Shown: positions 1 to 9,221, counted from the stretch's first letter. The stretch is 64,000 nt of DNA from Pseudomonas kribbensis (GCF_003352185.1 NZ_CP029608.1:5436501-5500500); one strand, 5' to 3'. Notes: generated by a model from the sequence alone, not told the origin. Numbers and translations are program-made.

Positions 1-1165
1 CCTCGGCCACGCCGCCGGCGACCGCATGCTCAAGGACATGGCCACCCGGCTGCTGGCCTGCGTCGACGATGACGACACCGTGGCGCGGATGGGCGGCGAC
101 GAATTCACGTTACTCCTGCAGCACCGCTCCAGCCGCGAGATGGCGCTCAATCGTGCGATCCATGTGGCCGAGCAGATTCTTGGCAGCCTGGTGCGGCCGT
201 TCGTGCTGGAGGGACGCGAGTTCTTCGTCACCGCCAGTATCGGCATCGCCCTGAGCCCGCAGGACGGCAACGAACTCAGTCAGCTGATGAAGAACGCCGA
301 CACCGCGATGTACCACGCCAAGGAGCGCGGCAAGAACAACTTCCAGTTCTATCAGGCCGACATGAACGCCAGTGCGCTGGAACGTCTGGAGCTGGAAAGC
401 GACCTGCGTCATGCCCTGGAGCAGAACGAATTCGTGCTGTATTACCAGCCGCAGTTCAGCGGCGACGGCAAACGCCTGACCGGCGCCGAAGCCTTGCTGC
501 GCTGGCGTCATCCGCGACGCGGGCTGGTGCCGCCAGGGGATTTCATTCCGGTGCTCGAAGAACTCGGACTGGTGGTGGATGTCGGCGACTGGGTCATCAG
601 CGAAGCCTGTCGTCAGCTCAAGACCTGGCACCAGAGCCGCGTGCGCGTGCCGAAAGTCTCGGTGAACATCTCCGCCCGGCAGTTCTCCGACGGCCAGCTC
701 GGCACGCGAATCGCCACCATCCTCAAGGAAACCGGCCTGCCGCCGGCGTGCCTGGAGCTGGAGCTGACCGAAAGTATCCTGATGCGCGAAGTCAGCGAGG
801 CGATGCAGATCCTCGCCGGCCTGAAGAACCTCGGCCTGAGCATCGCGGTCGACGACTTCGGCACCGGTTACTCATCGCTGAACTACCTCAAGCAATTCCC
901 GATCGACGTGCTGAAGATCGACCGCACCTTCGTCGACGGCCTGCCGTCCGGCGAGCAGGACGCGCAGATTGCCCGGGCGATCATCGCCATGGCCCACAGC
1001 CTCAATCTGGCGGTAATCGCCGAGGGTGTGGAAACCCATGAACAGCTGGACTTCCTGCGCGAGCACGGTTGCGACGAGGTTCAGGGTTATCTGTTCGGGC
1101 GACCGATGCCGGCCACCCGCTTCGAAGCGCAGTTCAGCAATGACGCGCTGTTCATGTTCGACTGA
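1..1165 (+). CDS. morA: GGDEF-EAL c-di-GMP protein, C-terminal part (MorA-like)
   Basis: This is the 3' end of a large gene that starts before the window; the reading frame is open from base 2. The visible part holds the end of a diguanylate cyclase domain with an intact MGGDEF signature near bases 88-106. A complete EAL phosphodiesterase domain follows, with EALLRW near 490, the DDFGTGYSS loop near 850-876 and the late EGVET motif near 1022. Both signatures look catalytically intact, so the protein could make and break c-di-GMP. The symbol rests on context: glyA and the cobW/yjiX/cstA group follow morA in P. aeruginosa. The sensory N-terminus is not visible, so another dual-domain protein is possible. 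Confidence 0.8.
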   Translation, partial: LGHAAGDRMLKDMATRLLACVDDDDTVARMGGDEFTLLLQHRSSREMALNRAIHVAEQILGSLVRPFVLEGREFFVTASIGIALSPQDGNELSQLMKNADTAMYHAKERGKNNFQFYQADMNASALERLELESDLRHALEQNEFVLYYQPQFSGDGKRLTGAEALLRWRHPRRGLVPPGDFIPVLEELGLVVDVGDWVISEACRQLKTWHQSRVRVPKVSVNISARQFSDGQLGTRIATILKETGLPPACLELELTESILMREVSEAMQILAGLKNLGLSIAVDDFGTGYSSLNYLKQFPIDVLKIDRTFVDGLPSGEQDAQIARAIIAMAHSLNLAVIAEGVETHEQLDFLREHGCDEVQGYLFGRPMPATRFEAQFSNDALFMFD

Positions 1166-1306
1166 AGATCTGCGGGGCGGTCTTCGCGAGCAGGGATTGA
1201 TATCGATCACGGAATCCTGCCGCCAACCCGGCTATTGTGCGAACCGGCTGGCCAGGAAAAGGCCGGCACGGACGCCACATATCTGGTCATGAACGCCACT
1301 TGTCTG

Positions 1307-1319
1307 CGACATGATGTCG
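1307..1319. promoter_or_regulatory. Palindrome upstream of glyA
   Basis: CGACAT-G-ATGTCG is a perfect 6-1-6 inverted repeat about 72 bases before the glyA start. A TAGAAT hexamer lies between it and the gene at about 1349-1354. It may be an operator for glyA; I do not recognise the regulator. Thirteen bases can occur by chance, so support is weak. Confidence 0.3.
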
Positions 1320-1390
1320 TTTCATATGCCATCCAAAACCCGTTGGGTTAGAATGCCCCCCTTTTCTGCCCCCGATCCTTGAGGACCGCC

Positions 1391-2644
1391 ATGTTCAGCC
1401 GTGATTTGACTATTGCCAAGTACGACGCCGATCTTTTTGCCGCCATGGAGCAAGAAGCCCAGCGCCAGGAAGAACACATCGAGCTGATCGCTTCGGAGAA
1501 CTACACCAGCCCAGCGGTGATGGAAGCTCAAGGCTCGGTACTGACCAACAAATACGCCGAAGGCTACCCGGGCAAGCGCTACTACGGTGGTTGCGAGTAC
1601 GTCGACGTTGTCGAGCAACTGGCCATCGACCGCGCCAAGGAACTGTTCGGCGCCGACTACGCCAACGTTCAGCCGCACGCCGGTTCCCAGGCCAACGCCG
1701 CTGTCTACCTGGCCCTGCTGTCGGCCGGTGACACCATCCTGGGCATGAGCCTGGCTCACGGCGGTCACCTGACCCACGGCGCCAGCGTTTCCTCCTCCGG
1801 CAAGCTGTACAACGCCATCCAGTACGGCATCGACGCCAACGGCCTGATCGACTACGACGAAGTCGAGCGCCTGGCGGTTGAACACAAGCCGAAAATGATC
1901 GTGGCCGGTTTCTCTGCCTACTCGCAGATCCTCGACTTCCCGCGCTTCCGCGCCATCGCCGACAAGGTTGGCGCGTACCTGTTCGTCGACATGGCTCACG
2001 TGGCCGGTCTGGTCGCCGCTGGCGTTTACCCGAACCCGGTTCCGTTCGCTGACGTCGTGACCACCACCACCCACAAGACCCTGCGCGGTCCACGTGGTGG
2101 CCTGATCCTGGCCAAGGCCAACGCCGACATCGAGAAGAAGCTGAACTCCGCGGTATTCCCGGGCGCCCAGGGTGGCCCGCTGGAGCACGTGATCGCCGCC
2201 AAGGCGATCTGCTTCAAGGAAGCACTGCAGCCTGAGTTCAAGGCTTACCAGCAACAAGTGGTGAAAAACGCCCAGGCCATGGCCGGCGTGTTCATCGAGC
2301 GCGGTTTCGACGTGGTTTCCGGCGGTACTGAAAACCACCTGTTCCTGCTGTCGCTGATCAAGCAGGAAATCTCCGGTAAAGACGCCGACGCCGCTCTGGG
2401 CAAAGCGTTCATCACCGTGAACAAGAACTCCGTGCCAAACGATCCACGCTCCCCGTTCGTCACTTCCGGCCTGCGCTTCGGTACTCCGGCTGTGACCACT
2501 CGCGGCTTCAAGGAAGCAGAGTGCAAAGAGCTGGCCGGCTGGATCTGCGACATCCTGGCTGACCTGAACAACGAAGCGGTGATCGACGCCGTTCGTGAAA
2601 AAGTCAAAGCCATCTGCAAGAAACTGCCGGTATACGGCGCTTAA
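1391..2644 (+). CDS. glyA: Serine hydroxymethyltransferase
   Basis: PLP enzyme of the cytosol that interconverts serine and glycine while loading tetrahydrofolate with a one-carbon unit. At 417 residues it has the usual family length. Visible family motifs are the N-terminal [12 protein letters not shown] segment, the YPGKRYYGG loop, and the PLP-lysine motif [14 protein letters not shown] around residue 229. The start at 1391 ([12 protein letters not shown]) has GAGGA nine bases upstream; an in-frame ATG four codons earlier has no such site. A strong hairpin terminator follows directly. Pseudomonads carry several glyA paralogues; position behind the morA-like gene points to the one called glyA3 in P. 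aeruginosa. Confidence 0.97.
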   Translation: MFSRDLTIAKYDADLFAAMEQEAQRQEEHIELIASENYTSPAVMEAQGSVLTNKYAEGYPGKRYYGGCEYVDVVEQLAIDRAKELFGADYANVQPHAGSQANAAVYLALLSAGDTILGMSLAHGGHLTHGASVSSSGKLYNAIQYGIDANGLIDYDEVERLAVEHKPKMIVAGFSAYSQILDFPRFRAIADKVGAYLFVDMAHVAGLVAAGVYPNPVPFADVVTTTTHKTLRGPRGGLILAKANADIEKKLNSAVFPGAQGGPLEHVIAAKAICFKEALQPEFKAYQQQVVKNAQAMAGVFIERGFDVVSGGTENHLFLLSLIKQEISGKDADAALGKAFITVNKNSVPNDPRSPFVTSGLRFGTPAVTTRGFKEAECKELAGWICDILADLNNEAVIDAVREKVKAICKKLPVYGA

Positions 2645-2669
2645 TTGCGACGTTAAAACCGCAGCATGA

Positions 2670-2700
2670 AAAACCGGCCAGTGATGGCCGGTTTTTTTTT
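2670..2700 (+). terminator. Intrinsic terminator of glyA
   Basis: The stem AACCGGCCA/TGGCCGGTT with a short loop is followed by an uninterrupted run of T. It begins 26 bases after the glyA stop codon. Confidence 0.93.
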
Positions 2701-2757
2701 CGCCCGTAAAAAAGTTTCGGACTGCGAATGGCTCAAGGTCGGGGCATTGCGCCCAAC

Positions 2758-2768
2758 TGGTCAGACCG
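2758..2768. promoter_or_regulatory. Putative FCD-GntR operator, distal copy
   Basis: TGGTCAGACCG has the GGT-N3-ACC form typical of FadR-subfamily GntR operators. It pairs with a second copy centred 85 bases downstream, and both lie in front of the DctA-type gene that is followed by two FCD-GntR genes. The assignment is by motif and context only. Confidence 0.45.
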
Positions 2769-2842
2769 GTCATGCCAATTCGTCATTTTTCACTTGCGAT
2801 CCGTAAAAAACAGCGCCTAGACTGCACCCGCACTGGACATAC

Positions 2843-2853
2843 CGGTAAGACCA
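2843..2853. promoter_or_regulatory. Putative FCD-GntR operator, proximal copy
   Basis: CGGTAAGACCA repeats the GGT-N3-ACC pattern of the distal copy; the two share the consensus YGGTMAGACCR. It lies 69 bases before the transporter start. Centre-to-centre spacing of 85 bases is close to eight helical turns, which would suit looping by one regulator. Confidence 0.45.
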
Positions 2854-2921
2854 CAATAATTAAGTCCTGAATCTGATGCGCCCCGCGCACGGCAGCCAGG
2901 ACACCGACCAGGATTCCTCCC

Positions 2922-4235
2922 ATGCTCAGATGGTGCTCGCGTTCAATCTTCCTCCAAGTGGTTCTCGGACTGGTGCTCGGCATCGTCTGCGGGCTGACCC
3001 TTCCTGAATACTCGGCCCAGCTCAAACCGCTCGGCGACGGTTTCATCAAACTGATCAAGATGCTCATCGGCCTGATCGTGTTCTGCGTGGTGGTCAGCGG
3101 CATCAGCGGCGCCGGCGACCTGAAGAAGGTCGGACGCATCGGCCTCAAGTCGGTGATCTACTTCGAAGTGCTGACCACCATCGCCCTGGTGATCGGTCTG
3201 GTGTTCGCGTTCAGCACCGGGATCGGCAGCGGCGCCAACATCCATCTGGAGCAACTGTCCGCCGCCGACATGGGCGACATCGCCGAACGCGGCCAGCACA
3301 TGCACACCACCACCCAGTTCCTGATGGACCTGATCCCGACCTCGGTACTCGGCGCCTTTGCCGACAACAACATCCTGCAAGTGCTGTTGTTTTCGGTGCT
3401 GTTCGGCAGCGCGTTGAATCTGGTGGGCGAAGCCGCTTCCGGGATCTCACGGCTGATCAACGAACTGAGCCATGTGATCTTCCGGATCATGGGCATGATC
3501 GTGCGTCTGGCACCGATCGGCGTGTTCGGCGCCATTGCCTTCACCACCAGCAAATATGGCCTCGACTCCCTGCAGCATCTGGGCAGTCTGGTCGGCCTGT
3601 TTTATCTGACGTGCATCGCTTTCGTCAGCGTGATTCTCGGTCTGGTGATGCGCGCCTCCGGCCTGCGCATGTGGCCGCTGCTCAAGTACCTGCGCGAAGA
3701 ACTGCTGATCGTCATGGGCACCGCCTCCTCCGACGCCGTGCTGCCGCAGATCATGCGCAAACTCGAACACCTGGGCATCGGCAGCTCCACCGTCGGGCTG
3801 GTGATTCCGACCGGTTACTCGTTCAACCTCGACGGTTTTTCGATCTACCTGACCCTGGCCATCGTGTTCATCGCCAATGCCACCGGCACACCGCTGGCCA
3901 TGACCGATCTGCTGACGATTCTGCTGGTGTCGCTGATTACCTCGAAAGGCGCCCACGGCATTCCGGGTTCGGCGCTGGTGATTCTCGCCGCCACGCTGAC
4001 TGCGATTCCGGCGATTCCGGTGGTCGGTCTGGTGCTGGTGCTGGCGGTGGACTGGTTCATGGGCATCGGCCGGGCACTGACCAACCTGATCGGCAACTGC
4101 GTCGCCACCGTGGCCATCGCCCGCTGGGAAAAGGACATCGACGTGCAACGGGCGAACAAGGTGCTCAACGGCGAGCAGGGCTATAACTTTCAGCCGAGAA
4201 AAACGGCCGCTCAAGCGGCGGCCAAAGAATTCTGA
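2922..4235 (+). CDS. dctA: DctA-type C4-dicarboxylate:cation symporter
   Basis: Inner-membrane carrier of the DAACS family, 437 residues, the normal size. The hallmark segments are present: a serine-rich re-entrant loop read as TASSDAVLPQIMRKLE near residue 268, the GYSFNLDGFSIYLT motif near 303, and a late SKGAHGIPGSAL motif near 343. These resemble DctA more than GltP. Substrate is probably a C4-dicarboxylate such as succinate or malate, but a paralogue with a narrower substrate is possible. The two following genes encode FCD-GntR repressors, and two GntR-like operator sites lie upstream. That points to local, ligand-controlled expression rather than DctBD/RpoN control; I saw no -24/-12 promoter. 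Confidence 0.88.
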   Translation: MLRWCSRSIFLQVVLGLVLGIVCGLTLPEYSAQLKPLGDGFIKLIKMLIGLIVFCVVVSGISGAGDLKKVGRIGLKSVIYFEVLTTIALVIGLVFAFSTGIGSGANIHLEQLSAADMGDIAERGQHMHTTTQFLMDLIPTSVLGAFADNNILQVLLFSVLFGSALNLVGEAASGISRLINELSHVIFRIMGMIVRLAPIGVFGAIAFTTSKYGLDSLQHLGSLVGLFYLTCIAFVSVILGLVMRASGLRMWPLLKYLREELLIVMGTASSDAVLPQIMRKLEHLGIGSSTVGLVIPTGYSFNLDGFSIYLTLAIVFIANATGTPLAMTDLLTILLVSLITSKGAHGIPGSALVILAATLTAIPAIPVVGLVLVLAVDWFMGIGRALTNLIGNCVATVAIARWEKDIDVQRANKVLNGEQGYNFQPRKTAAQAAAKEF

Positions 4236-4284
4236 ATGACCGCCGTGCCTGCGCACATGCAGGCACGGCTCATGGAGCGAACAC

Positions 4285-4989
4285 GTGATTACTACATCAA
4301 CCGTCGTCAACTCAGTGGTAGAAAAACTCCGGGCCGCCCTCGCCCGCGGCCAGTGGCGCTCCGGCGAGATGCTGCCGGGCCAGCGCGAACTGGCCGAACA
4401 GCTGGGCATCAGCCGCCCGAGCCTGCGCGAAGCGGTGATCGTGCTGGAAACCCTCGGTCTGGTGCGCTCGATGCCGGGCAAAGGCGTGGTGGTGCTCGAC
4501 GCCCAGGCCAGTGATAGCCAAAACCACGACAGCGCCGTGGCCGGCGCCAGCCTCGAAGACGTGCTGCAACTGCGCTACACCCTCGAGCCGTTCATCGTTG
4601 GTCTGGTGGCGCAGTCGATCAGCAGCAAGGAAGTCGGGCAACTGCGCCTGACCCTGATGGACATGCGCGAAGCCCTCGAAGCGGGCGACAGCGAGGCCGG
4701 AGTCAGCGCCTACATCGCTTTCCACGAAGAACTGTTCACCCTGACCTCGAACCCGATCTTCCAGAGCGTGGTGCAGCAGACCAGCAATGCACTCAAGCAG
4801 AGCGCCGAAGTGCTGCGCAACTCGCCTGAACATCTGGCCGAACGCCTTGAGGAAAACGAAGCCGTGGTACGCGCGATCCGCAGCAAGAACAGCGCCCAGG
4901 CCAGCGCCGAAATGCGTCGGCACATCCTGCGTGAAGGACAGCGCATGGGTATCGAACTGAATATTCCGGATGACAACCTGAACACCTGA
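4285..4989 (+). CDS. GntR-family regulator, FCD (FadR) subfamily
   Basis: 234 residues. The N-terminal winged HTH (GEMLPGQRELAEQLGISRPSLREAVIVLETLGLV, about residues 28-61) is followed by an all-helical FCD domain whose acidic and histidine positions would bind a metal and a carboxylate ligand. The start is a GTG at 4285 with GGAG seven bases upstream; upstream ATGs are in another frame. It sits 49 bases after dctA and 24 before a second FCD-GntR gene, so the three probably form one transcript. A role as repressor of the upstream transporter through the paired GGT-N3-ACC sites is inferred. Confidence 0.88.
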   Translation: MITTSTVVNSVVEKLRAALARGQWRSGEMLPGQRELAEQLGISRPSLREAVIVLETLGLVRSMPGKGVVVLDAQASDSQNHDSAVAGASLEDVLQLRYTLEPFIVGLVAQSISSKEVGQLRLTLMDMREALEAGDSEAGVSAYIAFHEELFTLTSNPIFQSVVQQTSNALKQSAEVLRNSPEHLAERLEENEAVVRAIRSKNSAQASAEMRRHILREGQRMGIELNIPDDNLNT

Positions 4990-5013
4990 AGCGCCTCACA
5001 CTGGAGACCGGCC

Positions 5014-5709
5014 ATGAACAGTCTTGCCACGCCGTCGAACCCACGCCAGACCTCGGCGGCCCTGCCCTTCTCCCGCCTGCACGCGCCGGTGGAGGATCTG
5101 TATCCGCGACTGTTCGATGCGATCCTCGAACAGCGTCTCGATGCCGCCAGCCGTTTTACCGAGGAGAGCCTGAAGCAGATGTTCGGTGTCAGCCGCGCCG
5201 ATGTGCGCCGGGTGCTGACCCAACTATCCCACGAACAGATCATCGTGCTGCGGGCCAACCATCGGCCGCGCGTTGCCGCGCCGGATACCGAGCAGACCCG
5301 TCAGGCCTTGCACGCCCGGCGCCTGGCCGAGAACACGCTGGTGCGACTGGCTTGTCAGCATGCGCAGGCTGAAGATCTGAAGCGCCTGCGAACCTTGATC
5401 GAGCGCGAGCGCCAGGCTGTGGATAAAGATCGACGCGGTGCGGCGATTCGCCTGTCCGGGGAGTTTCATTTGCAGCTGGCGAAAATGGCGGGCAATGCAC
5501 CGTTGGCACATTTTCTCGGCACGTTGGTGCCGCTGACCTCACTGGCGATTGCGCGTTGCATTGAAACCACGCACAGCTGTTGCGGCTGGCAGGATCACGC
5601 CCGGATCGTCGAGGCGATCGAGCGTGATGACGCCGCCGAGGCTGTGTCGCTGATGAACCGTCATCTGGATCATCTGGAACAGACGATTCTCAGCGGCTCC
5701 ACGCACTGA
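5014..5709 (+). CDS. Second GntR-family FCD regulator
   Basis: 231 residues, start at 5014 with GGAG eight bases upstream. The HTH (ASRFTEESLKQMFGVSRADVRRVLTQLSHEQI, about residues 47-78) precedes an FCD domain with the expected histidines: EFHLQLAKMAGN near 152, DHARIVEAI near 192 and a late NRHLDHLE. It is clearly diverged from the GntR protein just upstream rather than a recent duplicate. Two adjacent FCD regulators behind one carrier is uncommon; they may sense different ligands or act on different targets. The ligand cannot be read from the sequence. Confidence 0.85.
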   Translation: MNSLATPSNPRQTSAALPFSRLHAPVEDLYPRLFDAILEQRLDAASRFTEESLKQMFGVSRADVRRVLTQLSHEQIIVLRANHRPRVAAPDTEQTRQALHARRLAENTLVRLACQHAQAEDLKRLRTLIERERQAVDKDRRGAAIRLSGEFHLQLAKMAGNAPLAHFLGTLVPLTSLAIARCIETTHSCCGWQDHARIVEAIERDDAAEAVSLMNRHLDHLEQTILSGSTH

Positions 5710-5722
5710 GACAGCGGCGGAA

Positions 5723-6694
5723 TCAGTTCGCCGCCACCCTGGCAAACCCCGCCCGGATCTTCTCTTCCGGCAAATCATCGGCGATAAACACGATCACGCT
5801 TTCCCGCGCCTCGCCTTCGGCCCACTCGGAGTCCCAGTCGAAGCCGTAGAGTTTCAGCACGCCCTGAAACACCAGCCGCCGATCCTCACCCGCGATGTTC
5901 AGCACGCCTTTGTAGCGCAGCAATTGCTTGCCGTGCTCTTCCAGCAGCTCGTTCATGAATTCGCTGAGCTGATCGATATCCAGCGGCTGATCGGTACGCA
6001 GCACCAGGCTGGAAATCCGGTCGATGGACGGCGCCTTGCTGACCGGCCGCAAACTCACCCCGCCGCCGAGATCGGCGTTCAGGTTGAAACCGCGCACATC
6101 GAGCAATTCGGCCAGATCGATGTTGCCGTGCTCGACCACGCGGATCGGCGCACGACGGTTGATGCGGGTCAGGCGCTCGCTGAGCGCGGTGAACGCGGCC
6201 TCGTCCACCAGATCGGTCTTGCTCACCAGCAAGCGGTCGGCAAAACCGATCTGTGCCTGGGCGATGGTCTGGGTCAGGTGCAGCTCGGCGTGAGCGGCAT
6301 CCACCAACGTGATGATGCCGTCGAGCAGGTAACGCTCGCGCAGTTCTTCGTCGATGAAAAAGGTCTGCGCCACCGGGGCCGGATCGGCCAGGCCGGTGCA
6401 TTCGATGACCAGCCGATCGAAGGCGATTTCACCGCTGTCCAGCCGTTCGAGCAACAGGTACAGAGCCTTGGTCAGGTCGGTGTGGATGGTGCAGCAGACG
6501 CAGCCGTTGGCCAGGGTCATGACTTGCACCGGCTCGTCGCCCAGTAGTTGGGTGTCGATGCCGGCGTCGCTGAATTCGTTTTCGATCACGGCGATTTTCA
6601 GGCCGTGCTCGGCTTTCAACAGATGGCGCAGCAAGGTGGTCTTGCCGGCGCCGAGGAAACCGCTGAGCACCGTGACCGGGATGGGAGAAGACAA
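5723..6694 (-). CDS. yjiA: CobW/COG0523 GTPase, YjiA-like metallochaperone
   Basis: Cytosolic G3E-family GTPase of 323 residues. It shows Walker A GFLGAGKTTLL near residue 12, the metal-binding GCVCCT motif near 64, SKTD as the guanine-specificity motif near 158, and a C-terminal CobW_C domain. It is the last gene of cstA-yjiX-yjiA, an arrangement conserved in gamma-proteobacteria. YjiA binds transition metals and is thought to hand them to a partner; its role beside a pyruvate/peptide carrier is not settled. A terminator-like hairpin separates it from yjiX, so its expression may be attenuated relative to the first two genes. Confidence 0.9.
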   Translation of the reverse strand: MSSPIPVTVLSGFLGAGKTTLLRHLLKAEHGLKIAVIENEFSDAGIDTQLLGDEPVQVMTLANGCVCCTIHTDLTKALYLLLERLDSGEIAFDRLVIECTGLADPAPVAQTFFIDEELRERYLLDGIITLVDAAHAELHLTQTIAQAQIGFADRLLVSKTDLVDEAAFTALSERLTRINRRAPIRVVEHGNIDLAELLDVRGFNLNADLGGGVSLRPVSKAPSIDRISSLVLRTDQPLDIDQLSEFMNELLEEHGKQLLRYKGVLNIAGEDRRLVFQGVLKLYGFDWDSEWAEGEARESVIVFIADDLPEEKIRAGFARVAAN

Positions 6695-6725
6695 ACTCGA
6701 TCTCCTTCAATTGCACAAATAAAAA

Positions 6726-6753
6726 TGGGAGCAGGCCGAAAGACCTGCTCCCA
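6726..6753 (-). terminator. Hairpin between yjiX and yjiA
   Basis: The perfect 10-bp arms TGGGAGCAGG and CCTGCTCCCA enclose an 8-base loop. On the minus strand the stem is followed by TTTTTAT. It lies inside the cstA-yjiX-yjiA operon and could terminate part of the transcripts. The arm also resembles a short REP head (TGGGAGC), so a repeat origin is possible. Confidence 0.65.
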
Positions 6754-6783
6754 CCTCACTTCTGGTAAACCGCGATCAGCGGC

Positions 6784-6981
6784 TCAACAGCACTTCGGCC
6801 CACCCTTGCCACCGTAACGGGCTTCCTGACGTTCGCGAAAGAACATCTCGTAGCTCATCACCGGTTTGTCCGGGTGTTTGGTTTGCATATGCTCGACGTA
6901 CGTGTCGTAGTCGGGCATGCCGACCATCAGGCGCGCGGCCTGACCGAGGTATTTACCGAGGCGACTCAGGTCATTGAACAT
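6784..6981 (-). CDS. yjiX: YbdD/YjiX family small protein
   Basis: 65-residue soluble protein. It carries the family motif [19 protein letters not shown] near residues 20-38 and ends in the typical KGGPKCC tail with two terminal cysteines. Members are almost always encoded directly behind CstA/BtsT carriers, as here, 15 bases after cstA. The biochemical role is unknown; the cysteine tail suggests metal or redox chemistry and fits the metallochaperone gene that follows. Confidence 0.93.
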   Translation of the reverse strand: MFNDLSRLGKYLGQAARLMVGMPDYDTYVEHMQTKHPDKPVMSYEMFFRERQEARYGGKGGPKCC

Positions 6982-6996
6982 GGTGCAATCCTCTGG

Positions 6997-9063
6997 TTAC
7001 GCGTCCGGCAGGGCCTGGAACGGCGATTCTTTATCCGTACGCTCTTTTTTGCCCCAGGCGGCGATGCCGACCTTGAGCGCATAGAACAGGATGCTGAATA
7101 CCACGAACAGGAACAGCGCGGTCAGCGTTGCGTTGGTGTAAGCGTTGAAGATCACGTGCTGCATCTGTTCGACGCTCTTGGCCGGCGCGATCACTTGCCC
7201 TGCGGCCAGTGCATCGCTGTATTTCTTGGCCAGCGACAGGAAGCCCACGGCCGGGTTGGCGTCGAACAGTTTGATGAAGCCTGCGGTCGTGGTGCAGATC
7301 AGCAGCCAGGCAGCCGGCAGCAGGGTGACCCAGATGTAGCGCTGGCGCTTCATCTTGATCAGGACCACGGTGCCGAGCATCAGCGCGATACCGGCCAGCA
7401 TCTGGTTGGAGATACCGAACAGCGGCCACAAGGTGTTGATGCCGCCCAGCGGATCGATCACGCCCTGATACAGCAACCAGCCCCACATCGCCACACAACC
7501 GGCGGTGGCGATCAGGTTGGCGGTCCAGGATTCGGTGCGCTGCAGCGCCGGTACGAAAGAGCCGAGCAGATCCTGCAGCATGAAGCGCCCGGCACGGGTG
7601 CCGGCGTCCACCGCGGTCAGGATGAACAGCGCTTCGAACAGGATCGCGAAGTGGTACCAGAACGCCATGGTGTTTTCACCCGGCAGGACACTGTGCAGGA
7701 TCTGCGCGATACCGACCGCCAGGGTCGGTGCACCGCCGGCACGGGCCAGTATGGTGGTTTCGCCAATGTCATGGGCCACGGCTTGCAGCGCATCCGGGGT
7801 AATTGCAAAGCCCCAGTTGCTGACAGCGGTCGCCACCGCCACCACATCACCGCCAACCACGGCAGCCGGGCTGTTCATGGCGAAGTACACGCCTGGCTCG
7901 ATCACCGAAGCGGCAACCATGGCCATGATCGCCACGAACGATTCCATCAGCATGCCGCCGTAACCGATGTAGCGGGCGTTGGTTTCGTTATCCAGCAGTT
8001 TCGGCGTGGTGCCGGACGAGATCAGTGCGTGGAAGCCCGATACCGCACCGCAAGCGATGGTGATGAACAGGAACGGGAACAGACCGCCCTTCCATACCGG
8101 GCCGGTGCCGTCGACGAACTGGGTCAGCGCCGGCATTTTCAGCTCGGGCATGGTGACCAGGATGCCGATCGCCAGGGCGATGATGGTACCGATCTTGAGG
8201 AAGGTGGAAAGATAGTCACGTGGCGCGAGGATCAGCCAGACCGGCAACACAGCGGCAACGAAGCCGTAACCGATCAGCATCCAGGTGATTTGCACACCGG
8301 TGAAGCTGAAGGCCTTGGCCCACACCGGGTCAGCGGCAATCTGCCCGCCCAGCCAGATCGAGCCGAGCAGCAGAATCACGCCGATCACCGAGATCTCGCC
8401 GATGCGGCCCGGGCGGATGTAGCGCATGTAGATGCCCATGAACATCGCGATCGGGATGGTCGCCATCACGGTGAAGATGCCCCACGGGCTCTCGGCCAGG
8501 GCTTTTACGACGATCAGCGCCAGCACCGCAAGGATGATGATCATGATCAGGAAGCAGCCGAACAGGGCAATGGTGCCGGGGATGCGGCCCATTTCTTCAC
8601 GCACCATGTCGCCCAAAGAACGACCGTTGCGACGGGTGGACATGAACAGGACCATGAAGTCCTGCACCGCGCCCGCCAGCACCACGCCGGCAATCAGCCA
8701 CAGCGTGCCGGGCAGGTAGCCCATCTGCGCCGCCAGTACCGGGCCGACCAGCGGCCCCGCGCCGGCGATGGCCGCGAAGTGGTGTCCGAAGAGAATGTGT
8801 TTGTTGGTCGGAACGTAGTCCAGACCGTCATTGTTGAGCACGGCGGGGGTGGCCCGGCGTGGATCGAGTTGCATCACATTGTTTGCGATGAACAGGCTGT
8901 AGTAACGGTACGCAACCAGATAAATGGCCACGGCGGCGACCACGATCCACAAGGCGTTGATCGCCTCGCCACGGCGCAATGCCACTACGCCCAGGGCGCA
9001 CGCTCCTACGATTGCCAGCACTAGCCAGGGTAAGTGGCGCAGCGGGCTATTATTATTTTTCAT
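6997..9063 (-). CDS. cstA: CstA/BtsT-type carbon-starvation transporter
   Basis: Large polytopic inner-membrane protein of 688 residues with many hydrophobic segments. It has the CstA signature GHHFAAIAGAGPLVGPVLAAQMGY in the N-terminal third and the C-terminal DUF4161-type extension. Relatives take up pyruvate or peptides during nutrient limitation. The start MKNNNSPLRHLPWLV at 9063 is preferred over an in-frame upstream ATG because it begins the conserved N-terminus. The start codon is flanked by A-rich motifs that match Hfq/Crc sites, which fits control by catabolite repression. In Pseudomonas this could equally be named btsT/yjiY. Confidence 0.92.
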   Translation of the reverse strand: MKNNNSPLRHLPWLVLAIVGACALGVVALRRGEAINALWIVVAAVAIYLVAYRYYSLFIANNVMQLDPRRATPAVLNNDGLDYVPTNKHILFGHHFAAIAGAGPLVGPVLAAQMGYLPGTLWLIAGVVLAGAVQDFMVLFMSTRRNGRSLGDMVREEMGRIPGTIALFGCFLIMIIILAVLALIVVKALAESPWGIFTVMATIPIAMFMGIYMRYIRPGRIGEISVIGVILLLGSIWLGGQIAADPVWAKAFSFTGVQITWMLIGYGFVAAVLPVWLILAPRDYLSTFLKIGTIIALAIGILVTMPELKMPALTQFVDGTGPVWKGGLFPFLFITIACGAVSGFHALISSGTTPKLLDNETNARYIGYGGMLMESFVAIMAMVAASVIEPGVYFAMNSPAAVVGGDVVAVATAVSNWGFAITPDALQAVAHDIGETTILARAGGAPTLAVGIAQILHSVLPGENTMAFWYHFAILFEALFILTAVDAGTRAGRFMLQDLLGSFVPALQRTESWTANLIATAGCVAMWGWLLYQGVIDPLGGINTLWPLFGISNQMLAGIALMLGTVVLIKMKRQRYIWVTLLPAAWLLICTTTAGFIKLFDANPAVGFLSLAKKYSDALAAGQVIAPAKSVEQMQHVIFNAYTNATLTALFLFVVFSILFYALKVGIAAWGKKERTDKESPFQALPDA

Positions 9064-9072
9064 TTTATTATT
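9048..9072 (-). promoter_or_regulatory. Hfq/Crc-type A-rich motifs around the cstA start codon
   Basis: On the minus strand AATAATAA lies just before the cstA ATG and AAAAATAATAATA just after it. Both match AANAANAA, the RNA motif that Hfq with Crc binds in pseudomonads to block translation under preferred carbon sources. Two copies straddling one start codon is a strong arrangement. Confidence 0.6.
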
Positions 9073-9221
9073 CCAGCCAGGGTGGACAAGAAAGACAGCC
9101 ACCTCGAGTTTAGCGCTGTTGGCGGCAAAGACCATACCCGACATTGGTCTGACGCCCTGCCCGACTGGCAGCGTTTGACGTGGCGGGTCTATAGTCAGCG
9201 TACCGTCAAGAGGATCGCGCC

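Noticed and set aside
1322..2773. A 483-codon minus-strand frame over glyA
   Set aside because: Shadow of glyA; the glyA product has all family motifs.
4236..4514. Open frame starting directly after the dctA stop codon
   Set aside because: It overlaps the GntR gene in another frame and its Arg/Pro-rich translation has no family features.
6874..9024. A 716-codon open frame on the + strand
   Set aside because: It is exactly antisense to cstA. Its translation is rich in His, Gln, Asp and Arg with no recognisable domain, as expected from the complement of GC-rich codons.
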